From Paenibacillus harenae (GTDB taxonomy: Bacteria > Bacillota > Bacilli > Paenibacillales > Paenibacillaceae), in contig NZ_JAUSST010000003.1 of assembly GCF_030812415.1 (NCBI RefSeq), positions 744,001 to 808,000 on the forward strand: DNA of 64,000 bases, written 5' to 3'. Below are positions 27,207-37,093 of this stretch, one piece after another; position 1 is the first letter of the stretch, and every line of letters starts with the position of its first letter. Below the pieces are notes generated by a model that saw only the letters and a program-made list of their open reading frames with translations, was not told the DNA's origin and searched no databases. The translations under genes were made by a program, and so were the position numbers.

Positions 27207-28145
27207 ATGAATAAAAATAGCAAAATATATATTGCCGGACATCGGGGAATGGTCGGTTCGGCCATCATCCGCAAGTTGCAAGTAGAAGGTTATGATAACA
27301 TTATTTATCGCTCGTCGTCCGAATTAGATTTGACGAGACAAGCGGATGTAGAACAGTTTTTTAAGGAAGAGAAGCCTGAGTACGTCTTCCTTGCTGCGGC
27401 GAAGGTTGGAGGCATTCACGCCAACAATACGTATCCGGCGGAATTTGCGTATGCAAATTTGATGATCGAGTCGAACGTCATCCATGCATCGTACCAGAAC
27501 GATGTCAAGAAACTGTTGTTCCTCGGCAGCTCATGCATTTATCCGAAGATGGCGGAACAGCCGATCAAGGAAGAGTATTTGCTAGGCGGCTACCTGGAAC
27601 AGACCAATGAAGCATACGCGATTGCTAAAATCGCGGGATTGAAAATGTGTGAATATTACAATCGCCAGTACGGCACCAACTTTATTAGCATGATGCCGAC
27701 TAATCTGTACGGCCCGAACGACAACTATGATTTGCAGAACTCTCACGTGCTCCCTGCGTTGATTCGCAAGTTCCACGAGGCTAAGGCTAGTGGTGCGGAA
27801 GAAGTTGTTATCTGGGGCAGTGGAACGCCAAGACGGGAGTTTCTTCACGTAGATGATTTGGCAGACGCCAGTCTGTTCTTGATGAAACACTACAATGGCA
27901 ACGAAACGGTTAACGTCGGCACGGGCAAAGATATTCCGATTATCGAGTTGGCGGAGCTTGTCGCTGAGATCGTCGGTTTTGAGGGGCAATTGAGGAATGA
28001 TCCGACCAAACCGGACGGCACTCCTAGAAAGCTGCTAGACGTGTCCAAACTTCAATCGATCGGGTGGGAATCTAAAATTAAGCTGAGGGATGGCATTCGG
28101 TCCACGTATCAAAGTTTCTTGCAGTCTCATATAGGAGCGGTATGA
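27207..28145 (+). CDS. fcl: GDP-L-fucose synthase
   Basis: A 312-residue epimerase-reductase that turns GDP-4-keto-6-deoxymannose into GDP-L-fucose using NADPH. Landmarks are [11 protein letters not shown] at the N-terminus, [26 protein letters not shown], the catalytic YAIAK, and [10 protein letters not shown]. The gene sits 22 bp after gmd, and its stop overlaps the start region of manC. An alternative 4-reductase (giving GDP-rhamnose) is unlikely because the GG(I)HANN and KMCEYYN blocks are those of fucose synthases. Confidence 0.93.
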   Translation: MNKNSKIYIAGHRGMVGSAIIRKLQVEGYDNIIYRSSSELDLTRQADVEQFFKEEKPEYVFLAAAKVGGIHANNTYPAEFAYANLMIESNVIHASYQNDVKKLLFLGSSCIYPKMAEQPIKEEYLLGGYLEQTNEAYAIAKIAGLKMCEYYNRQYGTNFISMMPTNLYGPNDNYDLQNSHVLPALIRKFHEAKASGAEEVVIWGSGTPRREFLHVDDLADASLFLMKHYNGNETVNVGTGKDIPIIELAELVAEIVGFEGQLRNDPTKPDGTPRKLLDVSKLQSIGWESKIKLRDGIRSTYQSFLQSHIGAV

Positions 28146-29218
28146 TGGATAGGTTTGCACTGATTATGGCTGGAGGCGGGGGCACCCGCTTTTGGCCTTT
28201 ATCTCGGCAAAACAAGCCGAAGCAATTATTGAATATAAGCGGCAACGACATCATGATTAATGATACGATTTTACGGTACGAGAATATTATTTCCACTGAA
28301 AATACGATGATCATCACGAATCGGTCGCAGGCTGTTCTATTGGAAGAAATTCTACTCCACAATGTGCCGCGTAGCAATGTTCTTAAGGAGCCGGTGGCTA
28401 AAAATACGGCGGCTTGCATCCTATATGCAGCATTGCATCTGAAGAAAAAACACGGTGATTGCGTGATGGCCGTTCTCCCATCGGACCATTACATAACAGA
28501 TACGGACGCTTTTCGAGATGTCCTGGAGAAATCTTGCAAACTGGCCGAGCAAACAGGGAAACTAGTGACGATTGGGATTAAGCCTTCCTTCCCGTCTACC
28601 GGTTACGGGTATATTAAATTCAATAAAGGCAAAGCAGACGAACATGAAGCTTACGAAGTGAATGAATTCGTCGAAAAGCCGAATTTCGAAAAAGCGAAGC
28701 AGTACTTACAGTCAGGTGAGTACTTATGGAACAGCGGAATGTTTATATGGAAGACGAGTACGATTATCGACAGTTTCCAACGGTATTTGCCCCGTATTTA
28801 CAACGTCATGATGCAATTCTATGATAGCATTGGTACCTATCGGGAAGAAGAGGCTGTAGCGGAAGTGTATCCGAACTTGCAGAACATTTCGATCGATTAC
28901 GGTATTCTGGAACGCAGTACCGACGTAGTCGTCATTCCCGGCGACTTCGGATGGAATGACGTAGGCAGCTGGGATGCGCTAGGCGGTATCTTTTTACCAG
29001 ATGACGATGGGAACATTGTGAAGGCCAAGCACCTCAGCGTTAGTACGAAGAATAGCATTATTTTCGGCGGCGAAAGGTTAATCGCTACTATTGGCATCGA
29101 TAATTTAATCGTAGCGGAAACTAGCGACGCGTTGCTTGTATGCCCGAAAGATAGGGCACAAGATGTGAAAGCTATCGTTGAAATGCTGAAGGAAAAAGGC
29201 ATGAGCGAATATGTTTAA
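28145..29218 (+). CDS. manC: Mannose-1-phosphate guanylyltransferase
   Basis: A 357-residue enzyme making GDP-mannose from mannose-1-phosphate and GTP. The signature AGGGGTRFWPLSRQNKPKQ is complete, followed by VLPSDHYI, the block YGYIKFNKG and VEKPNFEKA, and the C-terminal GWNDVGSWDAL. Two adjacent ATG codons (28142, 28145) are possible; the second is seven bases from AGGAG. It is the source of the donor used by Gmd and Fcl. No phosphomannomutase is in the window. Contrast the shortened relative at 16058. Confidence 0.93.
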   Translation: MDRFALIMAGGGGTRFWPLSRQNKPKQLLNISGNDIMINDTILRYENIISTENTMIITNRSQAVLLEEILLHNVPRSNVLKEPVAKNTAACILYAALHLKKKHGDCVMAVLPSDHYITDTDAFRDVLEKSCKLAEQTGKLVTIGIKPSFPSTGYGYIKFNKGKADEHEAYEVNEFVEKPNFEKAKQYLQSGEYLWNSGMFIWKTSTIIDSFQRYLPRIYNVMMQFYDSIGTYREEEAVAEVYPNLQNISIDYGILERSTDVVVIPGDFGWNDVGSWDALGGIFLPDDDGNIVKAKHLSVSTKNSIIFGGERLIATIGIDNLIVAETSDALLVCPKDRAQDVKAIVEMLKEKGMSEYV

Positions 29219-30014
29219 CCGCAAATTGAGTCATGCCCTTTCCATAATGCGGAAAAAAGGAATTCGCAGTTTGCTATACAAAGTTTATAAAAAAGGAATG
29301 GTTGAATTTTATGTGCGGACTCAAAACCTTAGGGTGAACGACTCACATAATGATACCTCGGTGACGATTCGAATCGTCCCGCCTTCCGAGATAATACCGA
29401 GAGTGAACCTACATTCAAGAATTAGTATCCTTATTTTGTTTGATGGGGAAGAAGAACGGCTGGCAGCCTATATGACCACGTTGCGAGATCAACTGAATGG
29501 GGACTATGATTATACAATAGTTTCAAGCCTCGATCGGAATGGTGGTTGGGCGAGAACGGTTAATAATGCGGCGAAGGAGGCAGAAGGAGAGTATCTCCTC
29601 CTGTTGAATGCCGTAGACGTTGTTCCAAAGTACGGATGGGTAGCAGCGCTTCTTAACTGCTTCCAATCATCAGAGGTAGGAGCTGCAGGTCTTTGGTCTG
29701 CATCCGGCGAAGTCGGGAATGATGCTTCTAGATGGACTGAGGCTGTGAAGCCCTGTTTGATGATTGAAAAAGAGTCCTTTCTTGCATGTGACGGATTCTC
29801 GGAAGCGTACCGAGGCAATATCGCTCTACCGGACTTTTGTATGCGACTTTCCGCGGTTGGGAAAAGCATTCAATTTATTGCCGATCCCACGATTCCACCG
29901 ATGGCTACATATCGTCATTCATCGGCAGATGAGGTACTGGACTTCGCCTTATACGTAAATCGTTGGGGGAAGCGTCAAGCTACGAATCTCCAGGTGGAAG
30001 CATTCCGACAATAG
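29211..30014 (+). CDS. Divergent family 2 glycosyltransferase-like protein
   Basis: A 267-residue protein overlapping manC by 8 bp. After a basic N-terminus of about 60 residues, a GT-A-like core is visible: RISILILFDGEEERLAAYMT, NNAAKEAEGEYLLLLNAVDV and GWVAALLNCF. The usual DxD metal motif is not clear (NAVDVV stands at that place), so activity may be altered. The tail ends after a family-like LPDFCMRLSAVG. It probably adds a sugar to the glycan or serves as a non-catalytic partner. Confidence 0.6.
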   Translation: MFNRKLSHALSIMRKKGIRSLLYKVYKKGMVEFYVRTQNLRVNDSHNDTSVTIRIVPPSEIIPRVNLHSRISILILFDGEEERLAAYMTTLRDQLNGDYDYTIVSSLDRNGGWARTVNNAAKEAEGEYLLLLNAVDVVPKYGWVAALLNCFQSSEVGAAGLWSASGEVGNDASRWTEAVKPCLMIEKESFLACDGFSEAYRGNIALPDFCMRLSAVGKSIQFIADPTIPPMATYRHSSADEVLDFALYVNRWGKRQATNLQVEAFRQ

Positions 30015-30024
30015 GAGCAGTCAG

Positions 30025-31200
30025 ATGAATGTGCTTTTCGTTAATTATTTCGATTTCTCTAGTAACAGCGCTATTCACATTTTTAATTTTGCCAATCACT
30101 TGGCGGACCTTGGGGTTGATTGCGGCGTATGCGTTCCCGACAACAAACAATCGGTGGAACTAATCGGCAAGCCAAGATTCAAGGTGTACGACTTTGTTGA
30201 TTTTCGCGCACGGACCATCCATTTTCGAGATGGTCGGCCAGCCGATTTGGTGCATGCCTGGACGCCTCGTGAAATTGTGCGAACAACTGCTACGCAAATG
30301 ACAGAATACTACGGCTGTAAGTATATCGTTCATCTCGAGGATAACGAAGAGGCAATAGTCGCCTCCAACCTGGGGGTAGATTATAACAAGTTGCTGTTGT
30401 TGCCTGAAAAGGTGCTCGACCGCATGATCGACCAACTACTATCGCATCCAACTCGATACAAGCGGTTTGTGCAGCGGGCGGATGGCGTGACGGCTATAAT
30501 TGATAAGCTATTGGCTTTCAAATCAGAGAATCAATCCTCGAAAGTAATATGGCCTGGGTTCGAAAGTGATTTATTCGAGCCGTTGCCTATCAATATAGCA
30601 TTAAAACGAAGTCTCGGTATAGCGGAGACGGATTTTGTAATCGTTTATACAGGAAACGTCCATCATTCGAATTGGCAAGAGGTTCGCAGCTTGTATTTGG
30701 CAGTTGCAGCATTGAATCGCGATGGTTTCTCCGTCAAGCTAATTCGAACTGGCCGCAACTTTGTGGATTTTGAAGACGAAGCGCTTCATTCGTATAGACA
30801 TTGCTTTGTAGAGCTCGGATTTGTGGACCGGGGAATGCTCCCTAGACTAACATCTTTGGCTGATGTGTTTGTTCAACCCGGTTCACCTGATATATTTAAC
30901 GATTATCGTTTTCCTTCCAAGCTTCCTGAGTTTTTTGCAATGGGAAAACCCGTCATTCTTCCCCATACGAACATCGGCAGATACATGAAGGATCGCGATA
31001 ATTGCCTGCTGTTATATAAAGGCGACGCAATTGAAATCTATGAAAAGCTGATTTATCTGATCGCAAACAATGAAGTGCGCGATGCGATCGGTCGAAGCGG
31101 CAGGGCCTTTGCTTTAGCTAACTTCAGTTGGGAGAAAAGTGCCAAGGCGCTGCACGACTTTTATTTGCAAGTGCTAGGTGACCAAAGTTCGGAGGATTAA
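30025..31200 (+). CDS. Glycosyltransferase, GT-B fold (GT4-like)
   Basis: A 391-residue GT-B enzyme. The N-terminal domain begins MNVLFVNYFDFSSNSAIHIF, with the acceptor-side loop lacking obvious signals. The C-terminal domain has VIVYTGNVHHSNWQEV, the region ADVFVQPGSPDIFNDYRFPS, and LPEFFAMGKPVILPH, corresponding to the donor-binding EX7E-like segment of GT4 enzymes. It lies 10 bp after the previous gene in the same operon and just before the exporter. Sugar and linkage cannot be assigned. Confidence 0.75.
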   Translation: MNVLFVNYFDFSSNSAIHIFNFANHLADLGVDCGVCVPDNKQSVELIGKPRFKVYDFVDFRARTIHFRDGRPADLVHAWTPREIVRTTATQMTEYYGCKYIVHLEDNEEAIVASNLGVDYNKLLLLPEKVLDRMIDQLLSHPTRYKRFVQRADGVTAIIDKLLAFKSENQSSKVIWPGFESDLFEPLPINIALKRSLGIAETDFVIVYTGNVHHSNWQEVRSLYLAVAALNRDGFSVKLIRTGRNFVDFEDEALHSYRHCFVELGFVDRGMLPRLTSLADVFVQPGSPDIFNDYRFPSKLPEFFAMGKPVILPHTNIGRYMKDRDNCLLLYKGDAIEIYEKLIYLIANNEVRDAIGRSGRAFALANFSWEKSAKALHDFYLQVLGDQSSED

Positions 31201-31201
31201 A

Positions 31202-31990
31202 ATGCAGCTACTCAAAGACTTTTGGAGAAACCGCGGTCTGATTTGGGGCTTTGCGAAAAACGATTTTCGTATCCGCTTTTCCGGCTCACTTTTCGGCATT
31301 ACGTGGGCTTTCGTTCAGCCGGTTATGACGATCCTTACACTGTGGTTCGTGTTTCAGATAGGTTTTCGTACACCGGCCGTTCATGACGTACCCTTTATCC
31401 TTTGGTTTGCGGCGGGGATGATTCCTTGGTTTTTCTTCTCTGATGGCTGGTCAAGCGCTGGGAACGCGTTTTCTGACTATAGCTACTTGATCAAGAAGGT
31501 TGTTTTTAAAGTTAGCATGCTGCCTTTGATCAAGATCATTTCTTCCGTGTTTATACACGTCGTATTTATCGCATTCCTTTTTTTAATCTATGGGGCATAC
31601 GGCTATTATCCGGAGTTAATATGGATTCAACTGCTGTATTATTCGTTCTGCATGGGTATATTGGTGCTGACGCTGGCATTCATTACCTCCACGATTGCGC
31701 CCTTTTTCAAAGACATCAACAATATTGTTGCCATCGTGTTGCAATTTGGTATGTGGCTCACTCCGATTATGTGGCCCTATACGATGGTGGCTGACAAATA
31801 CCAGAAATTTTTCAAACTCAATCCGATGTACTATATCGTCGAAGGTTACCGCGACACATTGATTAATCACGTCTGGTTTTGGAATCGCTTCAATCAAACA
31901 ACGTATTTTTGGTTGCTTTGCTTCGTTTTACTCGTTATAGGAGCACTTTTGTATAAAAAATTAAAGCCGCATTTTGCCGATGTGCTTTAA
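31202..31990 (+). CDS. wzm: Polysaccharide ABC exporter, permease Wzm
   Basis: A 262-residue membrane protein with six transmembrane segments, of the ABC-2/TagG/Wzm group. It begins with an amphipathic LLKDFWRNRGLIWGFAKND and contains GSLFGITWAFVQPV, WFFFSDGWSSAGNAFSDYSY, LIKKVVFKVSMLPL, and NPMYYIVEGYRDTL near the end. GGAGG lies six bases before the ATG at 31202. With the Wzt gene downstream it forms the pore that moves undecaprenyl-linked glycan across the membrane. Confidence 0.92.
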   Translation: MQLLKDFWRNRGLIWGFAKNDFRIRFSGSLFGITWAFVQPVMTILTLWFVFQIGFRTPAVHDVPFILWFAAGMIPWFFFSDGWSSAGNAFSDYSYLIKKVVFKVSMLPLIKIISSVFIHVVFIAFLFLIYGAYGYYPELIWIQLLYYSFCMGILVLTLAFITSTIAPFFKDINNIVAIVLQFGMWLTPIMWPYTMVADKYQKFFKLNPMYYIVEGYRDTLINHVWFWNRFNQTTYFWLLCFVLLVIGALLYKKLKPHFADVL

Positions 31991-32008
31991 CCACGAGGGG
32001 ATAGGAAA

Positions 32009-33379
32009 ATGTCCGAGACTGCGATTCGAGTCGAAAACATATCCAAGCAGTACAAGCTGTATCAAAAACCAATCGACCGAGTGAAAGAATCGCTTAATCC
32101 GTTTAAGCGGAGGTATCACAAGGAGTTTCACGCGCTGCAGAACATTTCGTTCGAGATCAAGAAGGGCGAATGCGTTGCAATCGTCGGTAAAAACGGCTCG
32201 GGTAAATCGACACTGCTCAAAATCATTACTGGCGTGCTAACGCCGTCCGGCGGGAAAGTAAGCGTACAAGGCAAAGTATCCGCCCTTCTCGAGCTGGGCG
32301 CCGGATTTAATCCGGATTTTACGGGTTTGCAGAACATCTACTTAAACGGCACTATGATGGGATATACCAAAGATGAGATGCTCAGCAAATTGCCGGCGAT
32401 TATCGAATTTGCTGATATCGGCGATTTCATACACCAACCGGTGAAGACGTATTCAAGCGGAATGTTTGTACGGCTTGCATTTGCCGTCGCTATTAACGTG
32501 GATCCGGACATTCTCATAATCGACGAAGCTCTCGCGGTTGGCGACGATTTGTTTCAGCGTAAGTGCTACGCAAAAATCGCAGAGTTCCGCAAAAGCGGAA
32601 AAACGATCGTTTTCGTCACTCACTCCAGCGCAACGGTGGTAGAGCTTTGCAGTCGTGCCATCCTAATCGACAATGGCGAGCAGTTACTCGTTGACAAGAG
32701 TCAGAACGTCATCAATTTGTACCAAAAATTGCTGTTTTCCGGAAGCGAGAACCGTATTAACATCCGGGAGCAGATCAAAGCGTACCAACAGTCGCTCTTG
32801 GTACCAAACGACTGGAACGGACTCGTCTCGGCTACTTGGGAGCATGAGGTAAAGACGACAGCTTCGGAGAATCTAATTGTCATCCAACAGGATCATTTCG
32901 ACGAAGCGCTGGTACCGAAGAACCCCGTATCTTATGAACATGCCGGCGCTCGGTTGTTCGATTATGAATTGGTGAATTCGGATGGAAAAAAAGTGAATAT
33001 CATTCAATTCGGCGAAAAATATACTTGGCGATACAAAGCGGAGTTTTTCAAGAATTGCCTGAATATTCGTTTTGGAATGATGATTAAGACAAGCAAAGGA
33101 TTAGACTTATGCGGGGCGGCTACCCATCTTTATGGCAAAGGACTTTCGAACATAAAAAAAGGGGAAGTTTTTCAGGTAGAGTACAGTTTCGTTCCTCGGT
33201 TCGTTGCAGGAGTCTATTTTATGAATTGTGGAATTCTCGGGCTTAAAGAGCAGGGTGAAGAGGTATTCTTTCATCGCTTTGTCGAGGCGTGGGCATTTAA
33301 AATCCAGGACCAGACGGATTCGCTTCTCAGCGGCATGGTCGACATGGACTTGAAATCCACCGTGAATCGTTTGTCGTAA
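32009..33379 (+). CDS. wzt: Polysaccharide ABC exporter, ATPase Wzt with glycan-binding domain
   Basis: A 456-residue protein. Residues about 1-245 are the ATPase: Walker A GKNGSGKST, signature YSSGMFVRLAFA, Walker B ILIIDEALAVGD. The extra C-terminal 180 residues are a beta-rich Wzt_C domain (from about residue 300, with RFGMMIKTSKGLDLCGA and VEYSFVPRFVAGVYF). In Escherichia coli O9a and similar systems this domain binds a modified chain end before export. Its presence suggests the glycan carries a terminal modification here too; the sulfotransferase encoded next is a candidate maker of it, which is inference. Confidence 0.9.
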   Translation: MSETAIRVENISKQYKLYQKPIDRVKESLNPFKRRYHKEFHALQNISFEIKKGECVAIVGKNGSGKSTLLKIITGVLTPSGGKVSVQGKVSALLELGAGFNPDFTGLQNIYLNGTMMGYTKDEMLSKLPAIIEFADIGDFIHQPVKTYSSGMFVRLAFAVAINVDPDILIIDEALAVGDDLFQRKCYAKIAEFRKSGKTIVFVTHSSATVVELCSRAILIDNGEQLLVDKSQNVINLYQKLLFSGSENRINIREQIKAYQQSLLVPNDWNGLVSATWEHEVKTTASENLIVIQQDHFDEALVPKNPVSYEHAGARLFDYELVNSDGKKVNIIQFGEKYTWRYKAEFFKNCLNIRFGMMIKTSKGLDLCGAATHLYGKGLSNIKKGEVFQVEYSFVPRFVAGVYFMNCGILGLKEQGEEVFFHRFVEAWAFKIQDQTDSLLSGMVDMDLKSTVNRLS

Positions 33380-33431
33380 GGCGCTTAATCTGATTACATG
33401 TCCCCACTGCCTAAAAGCACGAGGAAGAAAG

Positions 33432-34907
33432 ATGGTGCGGTTAATGAGTAAAAAGCGAGTCTTCCTGCATATCGGTTCACACAAAACGGGTTCAACCTCA
33501 TTGCAAAATTCGCTGTATGCCAACAAAAGCACATTGAAAGCGAAGGGTATTTATTACGGGGGTTATCACGAAGTTTGGCGTATGCACCACAACCTTGCAT
33601 TCGGGTTGTTTAAGGAAGCACTGGAGGAGGAATTCATCAGTTTCCCGTCTTCCCATTATTATTTTAGTCAAATAGCAGAAAAGCCGGTTGTGGTGGTCGA
33701 TCGGATCAAGCAGGAATTCCAAGAAGGATCATACAAACAAATGATTTTGTCGTCGGAAGGTTTGTTTGCTCCGGGGCACTTTTTCGCTTTTCATTCCGGA
33801 GTGGCGCTGACCGACAAGCAGCAGGTCAAAGTGAATGAATATGTGATTACGAAGCTGCGGGAACTGCTGTCGGATTTCGACGTGACGGTGATCTGCTATC
33901 TTAGGCGCCAAGATTTGATTCTGGAGTCTTTCTATAATCAATACTGCAAAGGCCCTGACCCGAATATTACAGCACCTTTACCGACGTTCACAGAATATTG
34001 CAAAGCCAGACCGGTACCGTTCGATTATTTCAGAGAAATTTCGGTATGGGCGAAGCATTTCGGTAAAGAAAATCTGAATGTAAAACCTTACGAACGAACT
34101 CAATTGCCGGAAGGTGTTGTAGGCGATTTCTATATTAACATATTGAAATTTTCGGAAAGCGAATATGAGAGATTGGAAAGTATTGATGCGGGTGAAGATA
34201 ATTCTCGTATTAATCGTGACGTATTGGAATACAAACGGTTGCTTAATGTGCACGGCCTAGACGTCGAATTTCTCAGAGTTTCAAATGCGATCGGGGACGC
34301 TCAACGTAATCAATCTTTTCTGACGCCGCAAGAGCGGGGACAGATTTTGAAGGACTGTGCCGATAGTAACAGCAGGCTTGCGGCTGAATATTTATCTCGG
34401 AGCGATGGCCGGTTGTTCTACGATACTGAAGTCAAGAAAGAAGAACCGTATTTCGGATTAACGTTTGAGAAGTCTATTGAGATCAGCGAGAAACTTACGA
34501 ATCTGTTTCTTTTGGAACGTAAAATGCAACAGAGCTACATTAAGCATTTACTTGAGGAAAACATAAATATTAAATATGACAACGCAACGTTATTGCAAGA
34601 AGTAGAACGGCTAAAGAAAGAGCTAACTGAGTTAACAGCAAAGCAGGATGTTCTAGCTACGGAATTTGCTGATCTAGGTGAAGAACACGTTGCACTAAAA
34701 GCAGAACATTCTGCTCTAACAACTGAATACGAGCTGATTACTGCAGAAAAAAATAACCTTGTCGATCAAGTGGATCTTTTAACGACGGCGCAAGAAGCAA
34801 TATTGTATGAGAAAGAAGTGTTAAAGGGTGAACTTCGAGATATTTACGAGTCGAAGTCTTGGAAAGTGACGAAACCGCTTCGCGCTATGCGGGACAGGCT
34901 CAAATAA
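33432..34907 (+). CDS. PAPS-dependent sulfotransferase-like protein with coiled-coil tail
   Basis: A 491-residue protein. The N-terminus FLHIGSHKTGSTSLQ is the 5'-phosphosulfate-binding loop of sulfotransferases, followed by LSSEGLFAPG and DVTVICYLRRQDLILESFYN, which fits the 3'-phosphate site (Arg and Ser). Residues about 375-470 are a heptad-rich coiled coil, and the end SKSWKVTKPLRAMRDRLK resembles tails of surface-glycan glycosyltransferases. With CysC at 25476 it gives a complete PAPS-use pair inside the glycan locus, so the glycan is probably sulfated. The ATG at 33432 has GAGGA about six bases before it. Confidence 0.8.
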   Translation: MVRLMSKKRVFLHIGSHKTGSTSLQNSLYANKSTLKAKGIYYGGYHEVWRMHHNLAFGLFKEALEEEFISFPSSHYYFSQIAEKPVVVVDRIKQEFQEGSYKQMILSSEGLFAPGHFFAFHSGVALTDKQQVKVNEYVITKLRELLSDFDVTVICYLRRQDLILESFYNQYCKGPDPNITAPLPTFTEYCKARPVPFDYFREISVWAKHFGKENLNVKPYERTQLPEGVVGDFYINILKFSESEYERLESIDAGEDNSRINRDVLEYKRLLNVHGLDVEFLRVSNAIGDAQRNQSFLTPQERGQILKDCADSNSRLAAEYLSRSDGRLFYDTEVKKEEPYFGLTFEKSIEISEKLTNLFLLERKMQQSYIKHLLEENINIKYDNATLLQEVERLKKELTELTAKQDVLATEFADLGEEHVALKAEHSALTTEYELITAEKNNLVDQVDLLTTAQEAILYEKEVLKGELRDIYESKSWKVTKPLRAMRDRLK

Positions 34908-34926
34908 ATCGTAACGGGAGACGAAC

Positions 34927-36063
34927 ATGCCGGAAATGAACAATTTTTGCGGGAAATACGAACGTTACCCCGACTTAACCGGTTCGCGGAAATTCGAAGG
35001 CGGGTTAAGAATACAGGGGAAATTAAAGACCAGTACGCTGGAGATGCCGTTGGTGACGGTCATTACGGTCGTTTACAACGCCGGCTCCAACATTCAACGA
35101 GCGATGAACTCAGTCTTTCAGCAAACCTATGCCAACATCGAATACATTATCGTAGATGGTGGGAGCACCGATAACACGATGGAGTATGTCAGGCAGTCGA
35201 TCGACCGCCTGGATTATGTCGTTTCTGAACCGGACAAAGGTATTTACAGCGCGATGAACAAGGGGATCGAGCTTGCTAGGGGCGATTATATCGCGCTACT
35301 CAATTCGGATGACTGGTATACTCCCGAAGGGATCGAGCGCTCGGTCAAAAAGTTGCTAGCGGAAAGCACTGACTATTCCGGCGGTGATGCACTCTTGGTC
35401 GACGCCTCAGGTCAAACCGTCTTTCAATTCGGCGTGCATCACTTCGACATGCGCGCATATTTCTCGCTCAATCCGTGTTCGCATATCGCTATGGTTCTGC
35501 ATCGCCGCGTGTACGAAACGATTGGACCATACGACGTTCAGTACCGCATCGCCAGCGATTTGAAATATCAGCTCTCGATCGTCCGAGCTGGGTTTAAGGC
35601 TTCATCAGTCAATCACGTCGTCTGTTATATGGAGCTCGAAGGTATTTCGAGCCGTGAACAGAATTTGTCCATCGATGAAGTCAAACGCATCTTGGCCGAG
35701 TTTCATCCGGAATTGTCTCGGGAAGAAATCGAGGCTATCCCGCAATTGAAGTATCGAAACCAACTGACGTATTACACGCTTGATATGCTGCTCAGAGTGC
35801 TGAGTAGCGCATATTACACAGAAGAACAGAAAGCATTTATTCAAGATCGGGTACAGGATTGCTTCAAAGCAACGATGTACGCATTGCTACACGCCGACGA
35901 GCCGAAGCCTACGGCCCAGGCGGTGCAGTACTACGACAACATGAAAATACGAGCGCTGTTCAAACATAAGGCAGCCAAGCGACTCCGTGGCACCCCGTTC
36001 TTCAAGCCGATTAGTTCGATGTATCGGATGCTGAAGAAATTTAGACAAAGGAGAAAATCATGA
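34927..36063 (+). CDS. Family 2 glycosyltransferase with basic C-terminal tail
   Basis: A 378-residue enzyme. The GT-A core starts near residue 40 (LVTVITVVYNAGSNIQRAMN), then YIIVDGGSTDNTMEYV, the acceptor block VSEPDKGIYSAMNKGI and the metal motif ALLNSDDWYTP. After about residue 240 comes a helical extension. The last 30 residues are strongly basic and contain GTPFFKPISSMYRMLKK, nearly repeated in the glycosyltransferase that ends at 39316. Its stop overlaps the next start (ATGA). The transferred sugar is unknown. Confidence 0.85.
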   Translation: MPEMNNFCGKYERYPDLTGSRKFEGGLRIQGKLKTSTLEMPLVTVITVVYNAGSNIQRAMNSVFQQTYANIEYIIVDGGSTDNTMEYVRQSIDRLDYVVSEPDKGIYSAMNKGIELARGDYIALLNSDDWYTPEGIERSVKKLLAESTDYSGGDALLVDASGQTVFQFGVHHFDMRAYFSLNPCSHIAMVLHRRVYETIGPYDVQYRIASDLKYQLSIVRAGFKASSVNHVVCYMELEGISSREQNLSIDEVKRILAEFHPELSREEIEAIPQLKYRNQLTYYTLDMLLRVLSSAYYTEEQKAFIQDRVQDCFKATMYALLHADEPKPTAQAVQYYDNMKIRALFKHKAAKRLRGTPFFKPISSMYRMLKKFRQRRKS

Positions 36064-37091
36064 CCTTCCCGACCGTGTATATCGTAACGCCATCAAGAAA
36101 TGCGGAAGAGACGATCAACGACACGATCTCCAGCGTATTAACGCAGCAAGGCGACTTCCACATTAGATACCATATTCAAGACTGTCTTTCGACCGACGGC
36201 ACGATTGAGATCATACAAGCATGGGACAAGTTTCTCGACGAGGGGCGTTTTCCGCTATCTTGCCGCGGTGTAACGTTTACGTATGCTAGCGAGGACGACA
36301 CCGGCCTGTATGATGGCATCCGCAAGGGGTTCGAACAATTTGGTGTAGTCGATGAAGAATCCTTCATGACGTGGATTAACGCCGACGATATTTTATGCAA
36401 AGGGACCTTGGCTACGATTACTAAGATCCAACGAACGTTGCCAGACATAAATTGGGTTACCGGTAAGCCTTGTCAATTGTCTGACGATTCTTTAGTTTAT
36501 TTGGATTCATTCTTTCAGTATCCAACCGAGTTTATCAAGCATGGCTTCGGAGAATCGAGGTTTCTGGGGTTCTTTATCCAGCAAGAAGGTACTTTTTGGA
36601 AAAAGAAGGTTTGGGAAGCGGCTGGGGGGATTAGCACCAAATTGAAGCTTGCCGGCGACTTCGAATTATGGGTAAAGTTCGCTCAGCAAGAAGTGTTATG
36701 GCTTTTTAACGGTCCATTGGGGATATTCCGCGTCAGGACAGGACAGCTATCAGAAAACTTGGATAAGTATTTTAACGAAATGGACGCCGTCATTCCGCTT
36801 TCGCAGAAGGAACAAAACTGGCAGGAGGTACTCCGGCAAGCATATAGCAATCCGAACCAAGTGCGTTTCAGCTCTGCGGGGATCGCATACGATTACGGCG
36901 GCAAGAAGTATGTCAAGAACGTAATCGAGTTTCCGATTCGCAACTATATTTCCGTGAGCGAGAACGAGGTGGAGGCGAAGCCCGTACTCATAATGCCTTC
37001 TTCTCGCACATTCATGCGTAAGTTTCGAAAAGCGGTCAAATTCCTCACGCCATATGGTCTACTCAAGTTGTACCAGAATCGGAGGCGTTGA
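36060..37091 (+). CDS. Family 2 glycosyltransferase
   Basis: A 343-residue GT-A enzyme: TVYIVTPSRNAEETINDTIS at the start, YHIQDCLSTDGTIEII, the block ASEDDTGLYDGIRKGFEQF and the DxD-type motif TWINADDILCKG, then ISTKLKLAGDFELWVKFAQQ. It ends in a short basic helix. It overlaps the gene before by 4 bp and the following coding region nearly so; the tight packing indicates an operon. Sugar specificity is not deducible. Confidence 0.85.
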   Translation: MTFPTVYIVTPSRNAEETINDTISSVLTQQGDFHIRYHIQDCLSTDGTIEIIQAWDKFLDEGRFPLSCRGVTFTYASEDDTGLYDGIRKGFEQFGVVDEESFMTWINADDILCKGTLATITKIQRTLPDINWVTGKPCQLSDDSLVYLDSFFQYPTEFIKHGFGESRFLGFFIQQEGTFWKKKVWEAAGGISTKLKLAGDFELWVKFAQQEVLWLFNGPLGIFRVRTGQLSENLDKYFNEMDAVIPLSQKEQNWQEVLRQAYSNPNQVRFSSAGIAYDYGGKKYVKNVIEFPIRNYISVSENEVEAKPVLIMPSSRTFMRKFRKAVKFLTPYGLLKLYQNRRR

Positions 37092-37093
37092 CA

